Source: Chitinophagaceae bacterium (lineage in GTDB: Bacteria; Bacteroidota; Bacteroidia; Chitinophagales; Chitinophagaceae). From it: DNA of 64,000 bases. Positions 1 through 9,048 of the stretch are shown here, piece by piece. Positions within the stretch are counted from its first letter, which is position 1. Each line of letters opens with the position of its first letter. The notes beneath the pieces are model-generated. The model saw nothing but the letters and a program-made list of their open reading frames with translations. It made no database searches and was not told the DNA's origin. A program made the position numbers and the translations under genes. Location of the stretch: assembly GCA_016719815.1 (NCBI GenBank), contig JADJYK010000014.1, positions 62,001-126,000 of the forward strand, in the 5' to 3' direction.

Positions 1-96
1 CATTATCTTTTTTTCAGGAAACTGCGTAGCAGCTTTCAATGCAAACGTTAATCCTGCGATGCCAGACCCGATTATCAAAAAATCTGTTTTTTGCAT
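1..96 (-). CDS. nadB: L-aspartate oxidase, N-terminal fragment (runs off the window)
   Basis: Only the first 32 codons are present, reading from the ATG at 96 to the window edge. The peptide begins MQKTDFLIIGSGIAGLTFAL, an FAD-binding Rossmann start with the GxGxxG dinucleotide motif. This wording is typical of NadB, which oxidises L-aspartate to iminoaspartate in NAD synthesis, but other FAD oxidoreductases of the succinate dehydrogenase/fumarate reductase class start similarly. The name rests on resemblance of this short stretch only. It points away from the genes to its right, so it is first in its own unit or follows the YhhN gene on the same strand. Confidence 0.6.
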   Translation of the reverse strand, partial: MQKTDFLIIGSGIAGLTFALKAATQFPEKKIM

Positions 97-177
97 AGTT
101 TAATTTCGCCAAGACGGCAATTTATTGATTATTTATTTCCCTTACTGAGTAAAGATACTTAACAGCACCCATCACTA

Positions 178-810
178 TTAATAACTGGGCCACCCGTATG
201 TAATCATTATCCAGGCTGAGGCTCCCCAAAGTGGTTTATAGAACTTATTTATTGCAAGAATGGAATCAGAAATAACAAATAACACAGCACCGGTTACAAA
301 GAGAACCCCGGCTTTTTTATTACTGAGGTAAAGCATATGCAATGCCATCATCAGCATAAAACTTATCACCAGGCCATATATCCGCACAGGTAATTTCATT
401 TCCCCCAGATAGGGCGAAAACCAGATTATCAGCCCTGTATAGTATGCTGCCACCATTAATAATATCCACCATCGGCTCATTACACTTTCTGCAATCCGGA
501 TTTTATGAAAGAAAATAATATAAACCACATGAGCCAGTAAAAAAGCTGACAGCCCTGATAAGAAGAAAACTGATTGCTTTCCCTGAAACATCAGCAATAC
601 ATCACCAAGCCAGGAAAAAAATAACGCCAATAAAACCAGAAAAGAAAGCCGGCATTTTTTCCCTCTCATTGCAGATAAAAACAAAAGGGCAAGCAGCGGC
701 ATCAGTAATGGTTTTGTGGCAAATTGTATGGCTTCATTATTCACTTCTGCACCCAAAATATCAGCCGCCAGTGTTACAAGGAAAACAACTATCAGAATTT
801 TTATTTTCAT
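178..810 (-). CDS. YhhN/TMEM86-family membrane protein (lysoplasmalogenase-like)
   Basis: A 210-residue polytopic membrane protein with about seven to eight hydrophobic segments. The central segment with SWLGDVLLMF and the later SDSILAINKF match the conserved Asp-containing helices of the YhhN family, whose vertebrate members hydrolyse the vinyl ether bond of lysoplasmalogens. The bacterial role is not settled, so the activity is inferred from the family. The start MKIKIL at 810 is preferred over a codon three residues upstream because the signal-like hydrophobic stretch follows it directly. It lies about 20 bases downstream of the ispG stop on the same strand and is probably co-transcribed with it. 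The frame is intact and the length is normal for the family. Confidence 0.75.
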   Translation of the reverse strand: MKIKILIVVFLVTLAADILGAEVNNEAIQFATKPLLMPLLALLFLSAMRGKKCRLSFLVLLALFFSWLGDVLLMFQGKQSVFFLSGLSAFLLAHVVYIIFFHKIRIAESVMSRWWILLMVAAYYTGLIIWFSPYLGEMKLPVRIYGLVISFMLMMALHMLYLSNKKAGVLFVTGAVLFVISDSILAINKFYKPLWGASAWIMITYGWPSY

Positions 811-829
811 ACTTATCAATTAAGATTCA

Positions 830-2831
830 TTAAGGCTCCACCCATGCCCCATGTTCTTTTAACAGGTTAATTAATTCTTCAACTGCTATCTCACTATCGA
901 TATTCCGCTTCATTATTTCCTTGCTTTTGTAGAGTGTAATTTTTCCCGGACCACTTCCAACGTAACCAAAGTCTGCATCGGCCATTTCTCCCGGCCCGTT
1001 TACTATACATCCCATTATTGCAATCTTTACGCCCTTCAGGTGATTGGTTACCGCCCTGATTTTGGCAGTCGTCTCCTGCAAATCGAATAATGTACGACCA
1101 CAACTGGGACAACTGATATACTCAGTCTTTGAAATTCTTGTTCTGGTAGCCTGTAAAATACTGAAGGCTGTATTGTTTGTGAACTGGTGAATATCTTTAA
1201 CGTTCAGATAGGTTCTTCCTGACATCCTGATATTGTCCATTTTTGCATTACTGCCGTAGCCCATACAAATGCCATCTCCCATTCCATCAAGTAATAATGC
1301 ACCTGTTTCAACAGCAAAATGAATAAGATGCTCATCCGGAGCTTGCCAGTTGCTATCAGTAATTATTACAACCGGATTTTTAACCGCACGGTTCATCAAC
1401 TCGATAAACATCCGGCGAACTGATTGCACGGCGTTCACCCGGGTTGAACTCAGACATATTACTACAGTCGGGTCATTTTCCAGTTCATCCACGTATGCAT
1501 AATCATTGATTGTTGTTTCGTCACTAAAACAGTCAATCATTACAAAATTCAACTTACCGCTTTTCACTTCTGCCTCAGCAAACCCCTTATCAGAAAAAAT
1601 AGGGCAACACATTTCTTTATCTTTTGCTTCTGCCCAGGCAGCTGGATAAACGATTACTTTTAATGTCCCGGGAAGTGGGAAATTCAATAACTGGTGTCCG
1701 GTGAAGATATAATCTGCGGCTGCATCGCCAATGGTCCACTTATCAGTTAATTCATCATAACTGTATCCAACACTCTGCAGATGTTGAGGGGTAATTTTTT
1801 CAATTTTGCTCAGGTCGGCAATTACTACCGGAACCTGTCCTCCACCAATATTGCCTGTTGCAAATGTTTCTCTCCTTTTATACTCAAACGGGGTGTATGG
1901 AAGTCTGATCTCTGAAGCCTTGTTTCGTACTTCCGACTGCTGGCTTCCGGCTTCATATCTTTTCACCAGATCCTTACAAACAGGTACTTCAAACTCCGGG
2001 TCTTCAGTTAATGATACACGGATTGTGTCCCCAATACCATCTTCCAATAATGTTCCGATACCAATCGCTGATTTTATTCTTCCATCTTCTCCGTCCCCGG
2101 CTTCTGTTACTCCAAGGTGCAAAGGATAAATCTCCCCAAACTCATCAAACATTGTTTTCACCAACAGCCTGTACGCCTGCACCATCACCTGCGGGTTGCT
2201 GCTCTTCATACTCAACACAATATTGTGAAACGCTTCTGCCCTTGCAATTCTCAAAAATTCCATAGCACTCTCCACCATTCCGTTAGGCGTATCGCCATAA
2301 CGGCTCATGATACGGTCGCTCAGCGAACCGTGGTTGGTGCCGATACGCATGGCAGTTCCATACTCTTTACAAATCTTAACTAACGGGGTAAAGCGTTCCC
2401 GTATTCTTTCAATCTCTTCTGCATATTCCGCATCGGTATATTCAATCTGTTCAAACTTTTTTTTGTCAACATAGTTTCCGGGATTCACTCTAACCTTTTC
2501 AATAATCCGGGCAGCAATTTCTGCTGCATTTGGCGTAAAATGAATATCAGCTATAAGTGGCGTGTTGTAACCCCCGATTACGTAATTCATTTTTTATATG
2601 GAGTAAATTCTCAGCCTCCAGTTTTGAAGGTGCTGTTATCCGTACCATCTCTGCCCCGGCTTCTATACAACGGATGCTTTGCTCAACAGTTGCAATTGTA
2701 TCCATTGTATTAGTGGTGGTCATCGTCTGAATACGAACAGGATGATTATTTCCCAACAATAAGCCACCAATATTAACTTCTTTCGTTTTAAGCCGTTTAT
2801 AAGCTGTAAGGGATTCGCTGTAGTATTGCAT
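830..2831 (-). CDS. ispG: 4-hydroxy-3-methylbut-2-enyl diphosphate synthase, long Bacteroidota form, one frameshift
   Basis: Converts methylerythritol cyclodiphosphate to HMBPP in the MEP isoprenoid pathway, using a 4Fe-4S cluster. The first 90 or so residues (from 2831) carry the TIM-barrel start with VRIQTMTTTNTMD; the rest (from about 2585) carries MRIGTNHGSLSDRI, and near the C-terminus the cluster cysteines in CPSCGRT and GCIVNGPGE. The total of about 667 residues fits the long IspG type with an inserted middle domain, shared by plants and Bacteroidota. The frame breaks in the C5 run at 2571-2575: removing one base joins NELRNRG directly to YNTPLIADIHF. I regard this as a sequencing error in an essential gene. 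The product feeds the carotenoid genes at the right end of the window. Confidence 0.93.
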
Positions 2832-2918
2832 AAAATTTTTGAGAGTTTGAACTTCAGCAGTTTTTATAATAGCTAAAGCAGTTTAAAATTATAGTAAAGA
2901 ATAAACACAGCCTGTATA

Positions 2919-4559
2919 CTACCAGTCTTTGCCCTGCGAACCAGCTCCCTTCAATTTTTCCTTCTGTACCCGTTGCTGTACTTCTTTTTCTTTTTGCTGT
3001 AACAGCCGCAACCTTTGTTCAGCTTCTTTAGGCTTCATTTTAGGTTGCTGCTTTTGTTCTTCCTTTTTCTTTTGCTGATCATTCTCCTTTTTTTCCTGGC
3101 TTTTCTTTTTCCTTAGCTCCAATAATGCCTTTTGAAGATTTTCCCTCGCTTCGTTGTCGCCAGGATTAGTTCGCAAAGCATTTTTATATGCCTCAACCGA
3201 AGTTTCAATTTCCTTTTGCCTGCTCAGTATCACGCCCCTGTTATACCAAACTTTTGAGGCAGACAACCTGTCAACAGCATATTCGGCTGCTTCTGCAAAA
3301 GCTTTTTCAGCTTCCACTTTTTTACCTTGTTTATATAATGCCGCTGCAAGGTTATACTTCACAACAAAATTTTCTGGTACTGCCGCTAACGCTTCCCTGT
3401 AACTTTTTTCAGCCTGCTGATATAATCGCTGTTTATAATATTCATTTCCCGAAATAATTTCCTTTTCAGCAATTTTATTTTGCTGAGAAAACAACAACCC
3501 CGGCAGACAAACAAACAACAAGACAACTGCCTTAGGTATTACGGCAGGCATTGTACGAAGCAGCCGCCTATTCTTCCGCTCAGGTATAAAGAACTCAGCA
3601 ATGAGCAACAATAACATCGCTGCGGCAAATAACCAATACCAATCTCGATAGTTCATTTGTGAGCTATCCTCATAGGCCATTTTATCAATTTGTGATAGCT
3701 GAGCCATTAGCTGTGCCACCGCTTTATCACTTTCCTCCAGATGCAGGTAAATGCCATTGGTTGCCACTGCAATTTCCCTTAACCCTGTTCATTGAGCTTA
3801 GAGATTATTACGTTTCCGGCTTCATCCTTCTTATTCTCACCCGTAATAGAATCCGGTATGGTTGACCCTTCCCGAGGAGCCAATGCCAACTGAACTAATC
3901 ATTACCCCTTGTTGTGACAATTCACGGGCCGTTACTACAGCATTTTCGTCATGATCTTCCCCATCTGAAATAAGAATAACAGCTTTAAACCGTTTATCAG
4001 CCGGGCTGAATGCCTTTGCACTCATCTCCAGCGCATCGCTGATAACAGTTCCTTGCTGCGGCACCGCTTCCGGAGTGGCTGATGAAACAAAAAGCTTTGC
4101 TGCGCCATGGTCAGCAGTAAGTGGCATTTGCAGATAGGCTTTACCGGCAAATAAGATAAGTGCAATTCTGTCGTCAGGCATTTTATCCAGCAATTTTAGA
4201 ATAAACTGCTTTGCTCTTTCCAGCCGGTTGGGTGCGTAATCCGATGCCAGCATGCTTTTACTCACATCTAAGGCAATGGCTGCATCTATACCTTTTCTTG
4301 CTGGTTTATCGCCCGCCCCTGCTTGCCGGGGATTCATAACAGCCAGTACACCGGCAACAAATGCGAGCAACACTAAAAAAAATTTAATGAAGAATCTTTT
4401 AGCAGAATATCCCTTAATAAGCGCTTTGACCAGTTTCTCATCCCCCGCTTTCTTCAGCACATTTTGCTTCCAACGCACAATAAAAATATACAGCATGACA
4501 AGAAGTACAATTCCTGTCAGCAGCCAATACAATTCCTTATGTTGAAACTGAAAGTTCAA
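2919..4559 (-). CDS. BatB VWA protein continuous with BatC TPR protein (two frameshifts)
   Basis: The first part (4559 to about 3870) has an N-terminal membrane helix and a von Willebrand A domain with MIDAS residues DVSKSML, the Thr of QQGTVISDAL and SDGEDHDE. After two breaks the chain ends BatB with a helix near AAAMLLLLIAEFF and runs without a stop into a signal-like helix followed by TPR repeats (from EKEIISGNEYYKQ) and a Lys/Glu/Gln-rich coiled tail, as in BatC. Break 1 is at the CCC run 3871-3873 (one base too many); break 2 at 3781-3782 (one base missing). Repaired length is about 547 residues. Bat proteins of Bacteroidota are linked to aerotolerance and envelope stress, but the mechanism is unknown. 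batA, batD and batE are not adjacent, which is unusual. Whether B and C are truly fused or a stop codon was lost cannot be told here. Confidence 0.8.
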
Positions 4560-4630
4560 TTAAAACAACTTTTATAAAAGTGACAAAATCAGACTGAACA
4601 CACCGGGTAATAACTATCCTTTGCCCGTAC

Positions 4631-5458
4631 TTACATCTTGCCCTCAAAAAATCCTAACTGCTTTAATATGTCATTCAGCATTTTCTTTCTTACTGAAAAC
4701 ATATCAAAATTTTTATCTGCCGATTCAAGATTCAAAACAAAAAAATAGGGATGATTGTTCTCTTCAATCCAGCCGACAATCCAGCCCAGCGAATTGCCAT
4801 TTTCCCGAAAGCCCCAGCCGGTTTTATAGCCAAGCCTGTAATTAGGTTTATTCTCAAACAGCATTGCCCGCTTAACCATTTCCTGGTATGTTTTAAAAAA
4901 GGGCAGCTGGTCAAAATACAGTTGTTTAACAAGCCCAAGTTGTTGATCCGGCGTTACTTTGAGTGAATTATCTATCCAGAAACTGTCAATAACTGTTTTT
5001 ATTCTCACATTATCAGTATCCGATTTTGCCCCGTATTTAAGGCTGTCGAGCCAAAGTTGCATGGTGTCCTTTCCAATTTGCCTTGCCACTTCCTGGTAAT
5101 AGGGCAGCGATGACACCCGGAAAGCCTCATACATGGTTAAGTCTTTGTTCCAGTCTTCATTCCATCTCTTTATGCCATCCCATTTAATGACCATGCTGTC
5201 ATTCACTATTTTGCCAGTTTGTAACCCAATAAGTGAGTTTACAATTTTAAAAGTAGATGCCGGTAAATACGCACTGTCTCTGTAACGGCCAAGGTTATAA
5301 ACAGTAAACTTGCCAGTAGCATTATTCATTAAAGCAAAACAGCCTTCTGCTTTATTCTCATCAAAGTACTTCTTAAGACTGTTATCTTTCTTTACATTAT
5401 CCGGCGAACAGGAAGAAAAAACAAGCAACCCAAGAATGAAGCCATACATAAATTTCAT
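4631..5458 (-). CDS. Class D (OXA-type) beta-lactamase family lipoprotein
   Basis: A 275-residue protein with a lipoprotein signal (LLVFSSCSPDN), so likely membrane-anchored in the periplasm. It shows the class D landmarks in order: PASTFKIVNSL (active-site Ser and Lys of SxxK), VSSLPYYQEVARQIG (the SxV region, here S-S-L), LKYGAKSD (the YGN position reads YGA), FWIDNSLKVTPDQQ (typical OXA wording) and GYKTGWG (the KTG motif). Class D enzymes hydrolyse penicillins and sometimes carbapenems through a carbamylated lysine. The replacements at SxV and YGN occur at positions that tolerate some change, so activity is plausible but unproven. It is a single intact gene with no mobile element nearby. 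BlaR-like sensors also contain this fold, but the protein lacks the extra membrane domain. Confidence 0.85.
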   Translation of the reverse strand: MKFMYGFILGLLVFSSCSPDNVKKDNSLKKYFDENKAEGCFALMNNATGKFTVYNLGRYRDSAYLPASTFKIVNSLIGLQTGKIVNDSMVIKWDGIKRWNEDWNKDLTMYEAFRVSSLPYYQEVARQIGKDTMQLWLDSLKYGAKSDTDNVRIKTVIDSFWIDNSLKVTPDQQLGLVKQLYFDQLPFFKTYQEMVKRAMLFENKPNYRLGYKTGWGFRENGNSLGWIVGWIEENNHPYFFVLNLESADKNFDMFSVRKKMLNDILKQLGFFEGKM

Positions 5459-5518
5459 AAATCAAATCTTTGCAGCAAAGTTATGTTTCAGAACTGTGGA
5501 GTCATCAATTAACACTAT

Positions 5519-6036
5519 TTACTTTCTTGTTAAAACGGCCTTCTGATAACCGCCAATCCGGTAGCTTTGAACAAAGGGGCTTTCATCAGTATTAAGCCCT
5601 GTTGTGGCTAACGGCTTAGCCCCAAGGGTAAAGAATTCCACCTGCAGCTTCCCTTTCTCCAGCCAGTAATTATTAACGATGGTGCTGTTCTTGACTGTAA
5701 AAGCCCCACAAAATTTATTACCTGCCCAAAACTGATCAAGAACGATCCCATTTTTTCATCAATTACCCAATGCACCCCGGCAGTGTCTTTTGGTAACAAT
5801 ATATAAGGCCGGTTATCTTCGGTTTCAGTTCCATATATAATCTGCCATGTCCAGCCGGCACTATCGGCTTTATGGATTCGTAATTCCATGTTTACTGTTT
5901 GAGGAGTTACCACACCCGTTTTATACCACAGCAGTTTGCCCTTCCAGTTTCCTTCCCAGCTTTCCGGAAAACCTTTTTGCTGAGCAGCGGTTGTTGCATA
6001 AACAAAAAGCAGAATAAATAAAAATCGATATCGCAT
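5519..6036 (-). CDS. Secreted protein of unknown function (one frameshift)
   Basis: Starts with a signal peptide (MRYRFLFILLFVYATTAAQQ) and continues with a Trp-rich beta domain beginning PESWEGNWKGKL. The reading frame is lost at the T6 run 5751-5756; adding one base restores a continuous chain through FWAGNKFCGAFTVKN and GLNTDESPFVQSYR to a stop at 5519, giving about 173 residues. The repaired tail reads as sensible beta-strand sequence, whereas the present frame ends early in unconvincing sequence. I do not recognise a characterised family. It sits between the beta-lactamase gene and a tiny lipoprotein gene on the same strand, but a terminator separates it from the latter, so it is likely transcribed on its own or with the beta-lactamase. 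Confidence 0.6.
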
Positions 6037-6063
6037 GGCTATTGTTTGGATAAAAATAAAAAA

Positions 6064-6082
6064 TCCCGGCGGTTAACCGGGA
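6064..6082 (-). terminator. Rho-independent terminator of the small lipoprotein gene
   Basis: Six-base inverted repeat TCCCGG/CCGGGA (6064-6069 and 6077-6082) with a seven-base loop. On the minus strand it is followed by a T-rich tract (A-rich on plus at 6051-6063). It lies 26 bases downstream of the stop of the small lipoprotein gene. Confidence 0.75.
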
Positions 6083-6107
6083 CTGATGCTCTTCACTCTA
6101 ACAGTAA

Positions 6108-6236
6108 TTACATATAAAATCCGCCTTTTTGCTTGTAATGAACTTTGCCCTGGCAGTCACGCTTAGTAGCCGCACAGGAACTAAGCATAAACATAACTAC
6201 AGCTACAGTGATGATAGAAAACAATAATTTTTTCAT
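6108..6236 (-). CDS. Very small lipoprotein (42 residues)
   Basis: ATG at 6236 followed by MKKLLFSIITVAVVMFMLSS and then the lipobox Cys (SSCAATK). Mature peptide of only about 22 residues, containing a second Cys and ending KQKGGFYM. The lipoprotein signal, the Bacteroidota-style spacing and the terminator directly downstream support a real gene, although it is too short for most gene callers. Function unknown. Such short lipopeptides with Lys/Gly/aromatic tails are common in Chitinophagaceae, an observation from general knowledge and not something the sequence proves. Confidence 0.6.
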   Translation of the reverse strand: MKKLLFSIITVAVVMFMLSSCAATKRDCQGKVHYKQKGGFYM

Positions 6237-6444
6237 ACCTCTTAAATGAGTTATAAGTCAACAATTAAATACGGGATAATTCAGAGGAAAATGGTGCGTA
6301 GAGTTTTATACCATCGTTGTATGGCAGCTAAAATAATGCCAGCAGGTCTGTTTTCAAAGGATATCACCGGTTATTTCTAAAAAACTTTCAATTCATAAAA
6401 TATTATCGTAAAAACACGAATAAACTACCTTTATAAATAAAAAA

Positions 6445-7041
6445 ATGAAACCATATTTAGCCATAATACTGAGTATAGCAGTAAGTTTTGGTTCATGTGA
6501 CACCAGCAAATCCTCCGATAAATCCATTAAGATTAACGAAGACAGTTTAGCAAAAGATAATGCAGAAGCCGAAAAAATTAAAGCTGCAGCAGAGGCTTCA
6601 GAGAAAACCAGGGACCGCCTTGCCAAACTTCTGCCACTTTCTGAAACAGAATTAAAAGCGCTGTTACCTGAAACATTCATGGAAAGCACCCACACAGATG
6701 CAGAAGTAAGCAGCAGCAGTGGTGCCTTATCTGCAACTGCCAAATACCAAATCAGCGACAGCAGCGCTGTTATCCTCACCATATTTGATTGTGCCGGTCC
6801 CGAAGGTGTTGGCATCTATAATATGCAATACCTGAGTATGGTTAATGCAGAAGAAGAAACCGATGAAGAATACACAAAACCCGTAACAGTTAACGGCAAC
6901 AAAGGAATGGAGCATTGCGATAAAACAACCAACGACTGTTCTATAACCTGGTTCAGTAACAGGTTTCTAATAACTCTTGAAGGTGAAAATACAGGCGCAG
7001 CAAAGCTAAAACAAGCGGCTACCGGTTTGAGGCTCAAATAA
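6445..7041 (+). CDS. Hypothetical lipoprotein
   Basis: A 198-residue protein whose start MKPYLAIILSIAVSFGSCDT is a lipoprotein signal with Cys at position 18. A Lys/Glu/Ala-rich helical stretch (residues about 30-60) follows, then a mixed alpha/beta domain containing Cys residues in FDCAGPEG, EHCDKTTNDCS. I do not recognise the family. The frame is intact. It is flanked by a divergent small lipoprotein gene on the left and the glutamine synthetase gene on the right, with no evident functional tie to either. Confidence 0.7.
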   Translation: MKPYLAIILSIAVSFGSCDTSKSSDKSIKINEDSLAKDNAEAEKIKAAAEASEKTRDRLAKLLPLSETELKALLPETFMESTHTDAEVSSSSGALSATAKYQISDSSAVILTIFDCAGPEGVGIYNMQYLSMVNAEEETDEEYTKPVTVNGNKGMEHCDKTTNDCSITWFSNRFLITLEGENTGAAKLKQAATGLRLK

Positions 7042-7102
7042 TCAGCATAAGAAGATATAGCTAACAATACTTATGTTATTGCATAAGTAAAGTCATTCGT
7101 GA

Positions 7103-7116
7103 GCCTGACATCAGGC
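7103..7116. repeat. Short palindrome of the CCTG...CAGG family in the glutamine synthetase leader
   Basis: GCCTGA (7103-7108) and TCAGGC (7111-7116) form a six-base stem with a two-base loop, followed by AGGG. It resembles the palindromes in kbl (10120-10142), the alpha/beta hydrolase (25044-25079) and the cobalamin riboswitch. It lies about 60 bases before the glutamine synthetase start. A leader hairpin with a regulatory role is an alternative. Confidence 0.45.
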
Positions 7117-7175
7117 AGGGCGGCGTGTTGGAGTTTGTAATATGTTTACAATCCGATTGCTTAAAACATTTAACG

Positions 7176-8683
7176 ATGACTGCCATTAATTCAAACGCAG
7201 GCAATGCCAGCCTGCTTATTCAGCATCTCAACAAATCACCCAGAGATTTTACCAAAGCTGATATTATTCAGTTTATCAAAGAGAAGCAGATACAAATGCT
7301 CAATTTTCGTTACCCGGGAGAAGATAACCGGCTGAAGACACTGAATTTTGTAATCAACGACTATCATTATCTCGACTCCATACTTTCAACAGGTGAAAGA
7401 GTGGATGGCTCCAGTTTGTTTTCCAATATTGAGGCCGGTTCCAGCGACCTGTATGTGGTTCCGAAATTCAGAACGGCATTTGTTAACCCTTTTGCCAAAG
7501 TGCCCACATTAGATATTCTCTGTTCCTATTTTAATAAAGACGGGGAACCATTGGCTTCTTCACCCGAGAACGTACTGCACAAGGCCCATAATGTATTGAA
7601 AGAAAAAACCGGTTTCACTTTTCAGACAATGGGCGAACTGGAATACTATATTATCAGTCCCAAAAATGATTTGTTCAGAGCGATGAACCAGAAAGGTTAT
7701 CATGAATCAGCCCCTTTCAGCAAGTGGGAAGATTTCAGAACAGAAGCCATGCACCTGATAGCCCAATGCGGCGGACAAATAAAATATGGACACCTTGAAG
7801 TAGGCAATTTCTCGCTGGGAGAATTTGATTACGAACAAAACGAAATTGAATTTTTGCCAGTGGACGTGGAAGAGGCGGCCGAGCAATTACTGATAGCCAA
7901 ATGGATTATCAGAAGCCTTGCTTATAAGTACGGCGTAACGGTAACCTTCGCCCCAAAAATCACCGCCGACAAAGCCGGCAGCGGTATGCACATTCATACC
8001 CAACTGGTAAAGGACGGAAAGAACATGATGACCGAAAACGGCAAGCTGAGTGATTATGCCAAAAAAGCTATTGCCGGTTATCTCTCTCTTGCCCCCTCGC
8101 TAACGGCTTTTGGAAACACAAACCCCACATCTTATTTCCGCCTGGTACCGCACCAGGAAGCACCCACCACTGTTTGCTGGGGCGACAGAAACCGTTCTGT
8201 ACTGGTAAGGGTTCCGTTGGGATGGAGTGGTAATACCGATATGCTAACAAAGGCAAACCCTGCTGAGGTATTGACAAACGAAGACTTCAGCAGCAAACAA
8301 ACCGTTGAGTTTCGCTGCCCGGATGGCTCGGCGAATATTTACCTGTTGCTGGCCGGGCTTACCGTTGCCGCCCGCCACGGACTTGAAATGGCCAATGCAC
8401 TGGAATACGCCAATGAAACTTATGTTGGTATCAACATCTTCTCAGAAGAACATAAAGAGAAAGTGAAAGGGTTGCAAACCCTGCCTGTTTCCTGCTGGGA
8501 CTCTGCCACCCTGCTGAAAAAACAAGCTGATATTTATAAACAATACGGCGTTTTTCTGATGCAATGATTGAAGGGACGGTGAAACACCTGCGCAGCTTTA
8601 ACGACCACGACTTCCGCATAAAACTAAAAGACAACCGGGAAGCTATGCTGGCATTGGTGCAGGAGCATTTTCATTGCGGGTAG
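7176..8683 (+). CDS. Glutamine synthetase family protein (frameshift near the C-terminus)
   Basis: Ligates ammonium to glutamate, or acts on a related substrate, using ATP. Visible landmarks are MGELEYYI (metal Glu), HLEVGNFSLGEFDYEQNEIE, the ATP-loop KAGSGMHIHTQL, the substrate loop GNTNPTSYFRLVPHQEAP and EFRCPDGSANIYL. Several differ slightly from GlnA (for example HIHT for HCHQ), so it may be a GlnA-like enzyme. The ATG at 7176 (MTAINSN) is preferred to a TTG 17 codons upstream. The main frame stops at 8567 after YGVFLMQ, but with one extra T in the run 8551-8555 it continues through MIEGTVKHLRSFNDHDF to EHFHCG and a TAG at 8681, the usual C-terminal form of this family. About 502 residues when repaired. 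No GlnB or GlnE gene is nearby. Confidence 0.87.
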
Positions 8684-8690
8684 AACAGGC

Positions 8691-9035
8691 TCAATACAAC
8701 GTAACATTTTCCATTGCTAATTCTGCTTTGTGCAGTTTCTGCAATTCTGCCAGCTCATTATTCAACTGTGCCGGGGTTATATCATCTTTTGCATTGTATT
8801 CATCAAGAATAGAAAATTCAAAAGCAGTTTCGCCCAATATGTTCCAGTCCTGCTGAAGGGCAGCATTGGAGTGCATGCCTGCTTTTAACTGAAACCGATC
8901 GGAATTATAAGCCCGTTCCAAATCAGGACTTTGCTTAATAAAAACTTTACCAGTTGATAAATTTTTAATCTGAAACAACCCGGCGTTGAGTTTCCGGGTT
9001 TTGTATTCAGATACTATTTCTTTTTTTGATTTCAT
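8691..9035 (-). CDS. GIY-YIG-like nuclease family small protein
   Basis: A 114-residue protein with an early Lys-rich start (MKSKKEIVSEYKTRK), then GLFQIKNLSTGKVFIKQSPDL, where GLFQIKN stands where GIY normally lies and KVFIKQS where the YIG strand lies. RAYNSDRFQLKAGMHSNAALQ and DWNILGETAFEFSILDEY follow, as in the short stand-alone GIY-YIG family proteins of Bacteroidota. The tyrosines of the signature are not conserved here, so nuclease activity is doubtful. It converges on the glutamine synthetase gene with only seven bases between the stops, and lies downstream of kbl on the same strand. Confidence 0.65.
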   Translation of the reverse strand: MKSKKEIVSEYKTRKLNAGLFQIKNLSTGKVFIKQSPDLERAYNSDRFQLKAGMHSNAALQQDWNILGETAFEFSILDEYNAKDDITPAQLNNELAELQKLHKAELAMENVTLY

Positions 9036-9048
9036 CTAACACAAATAT

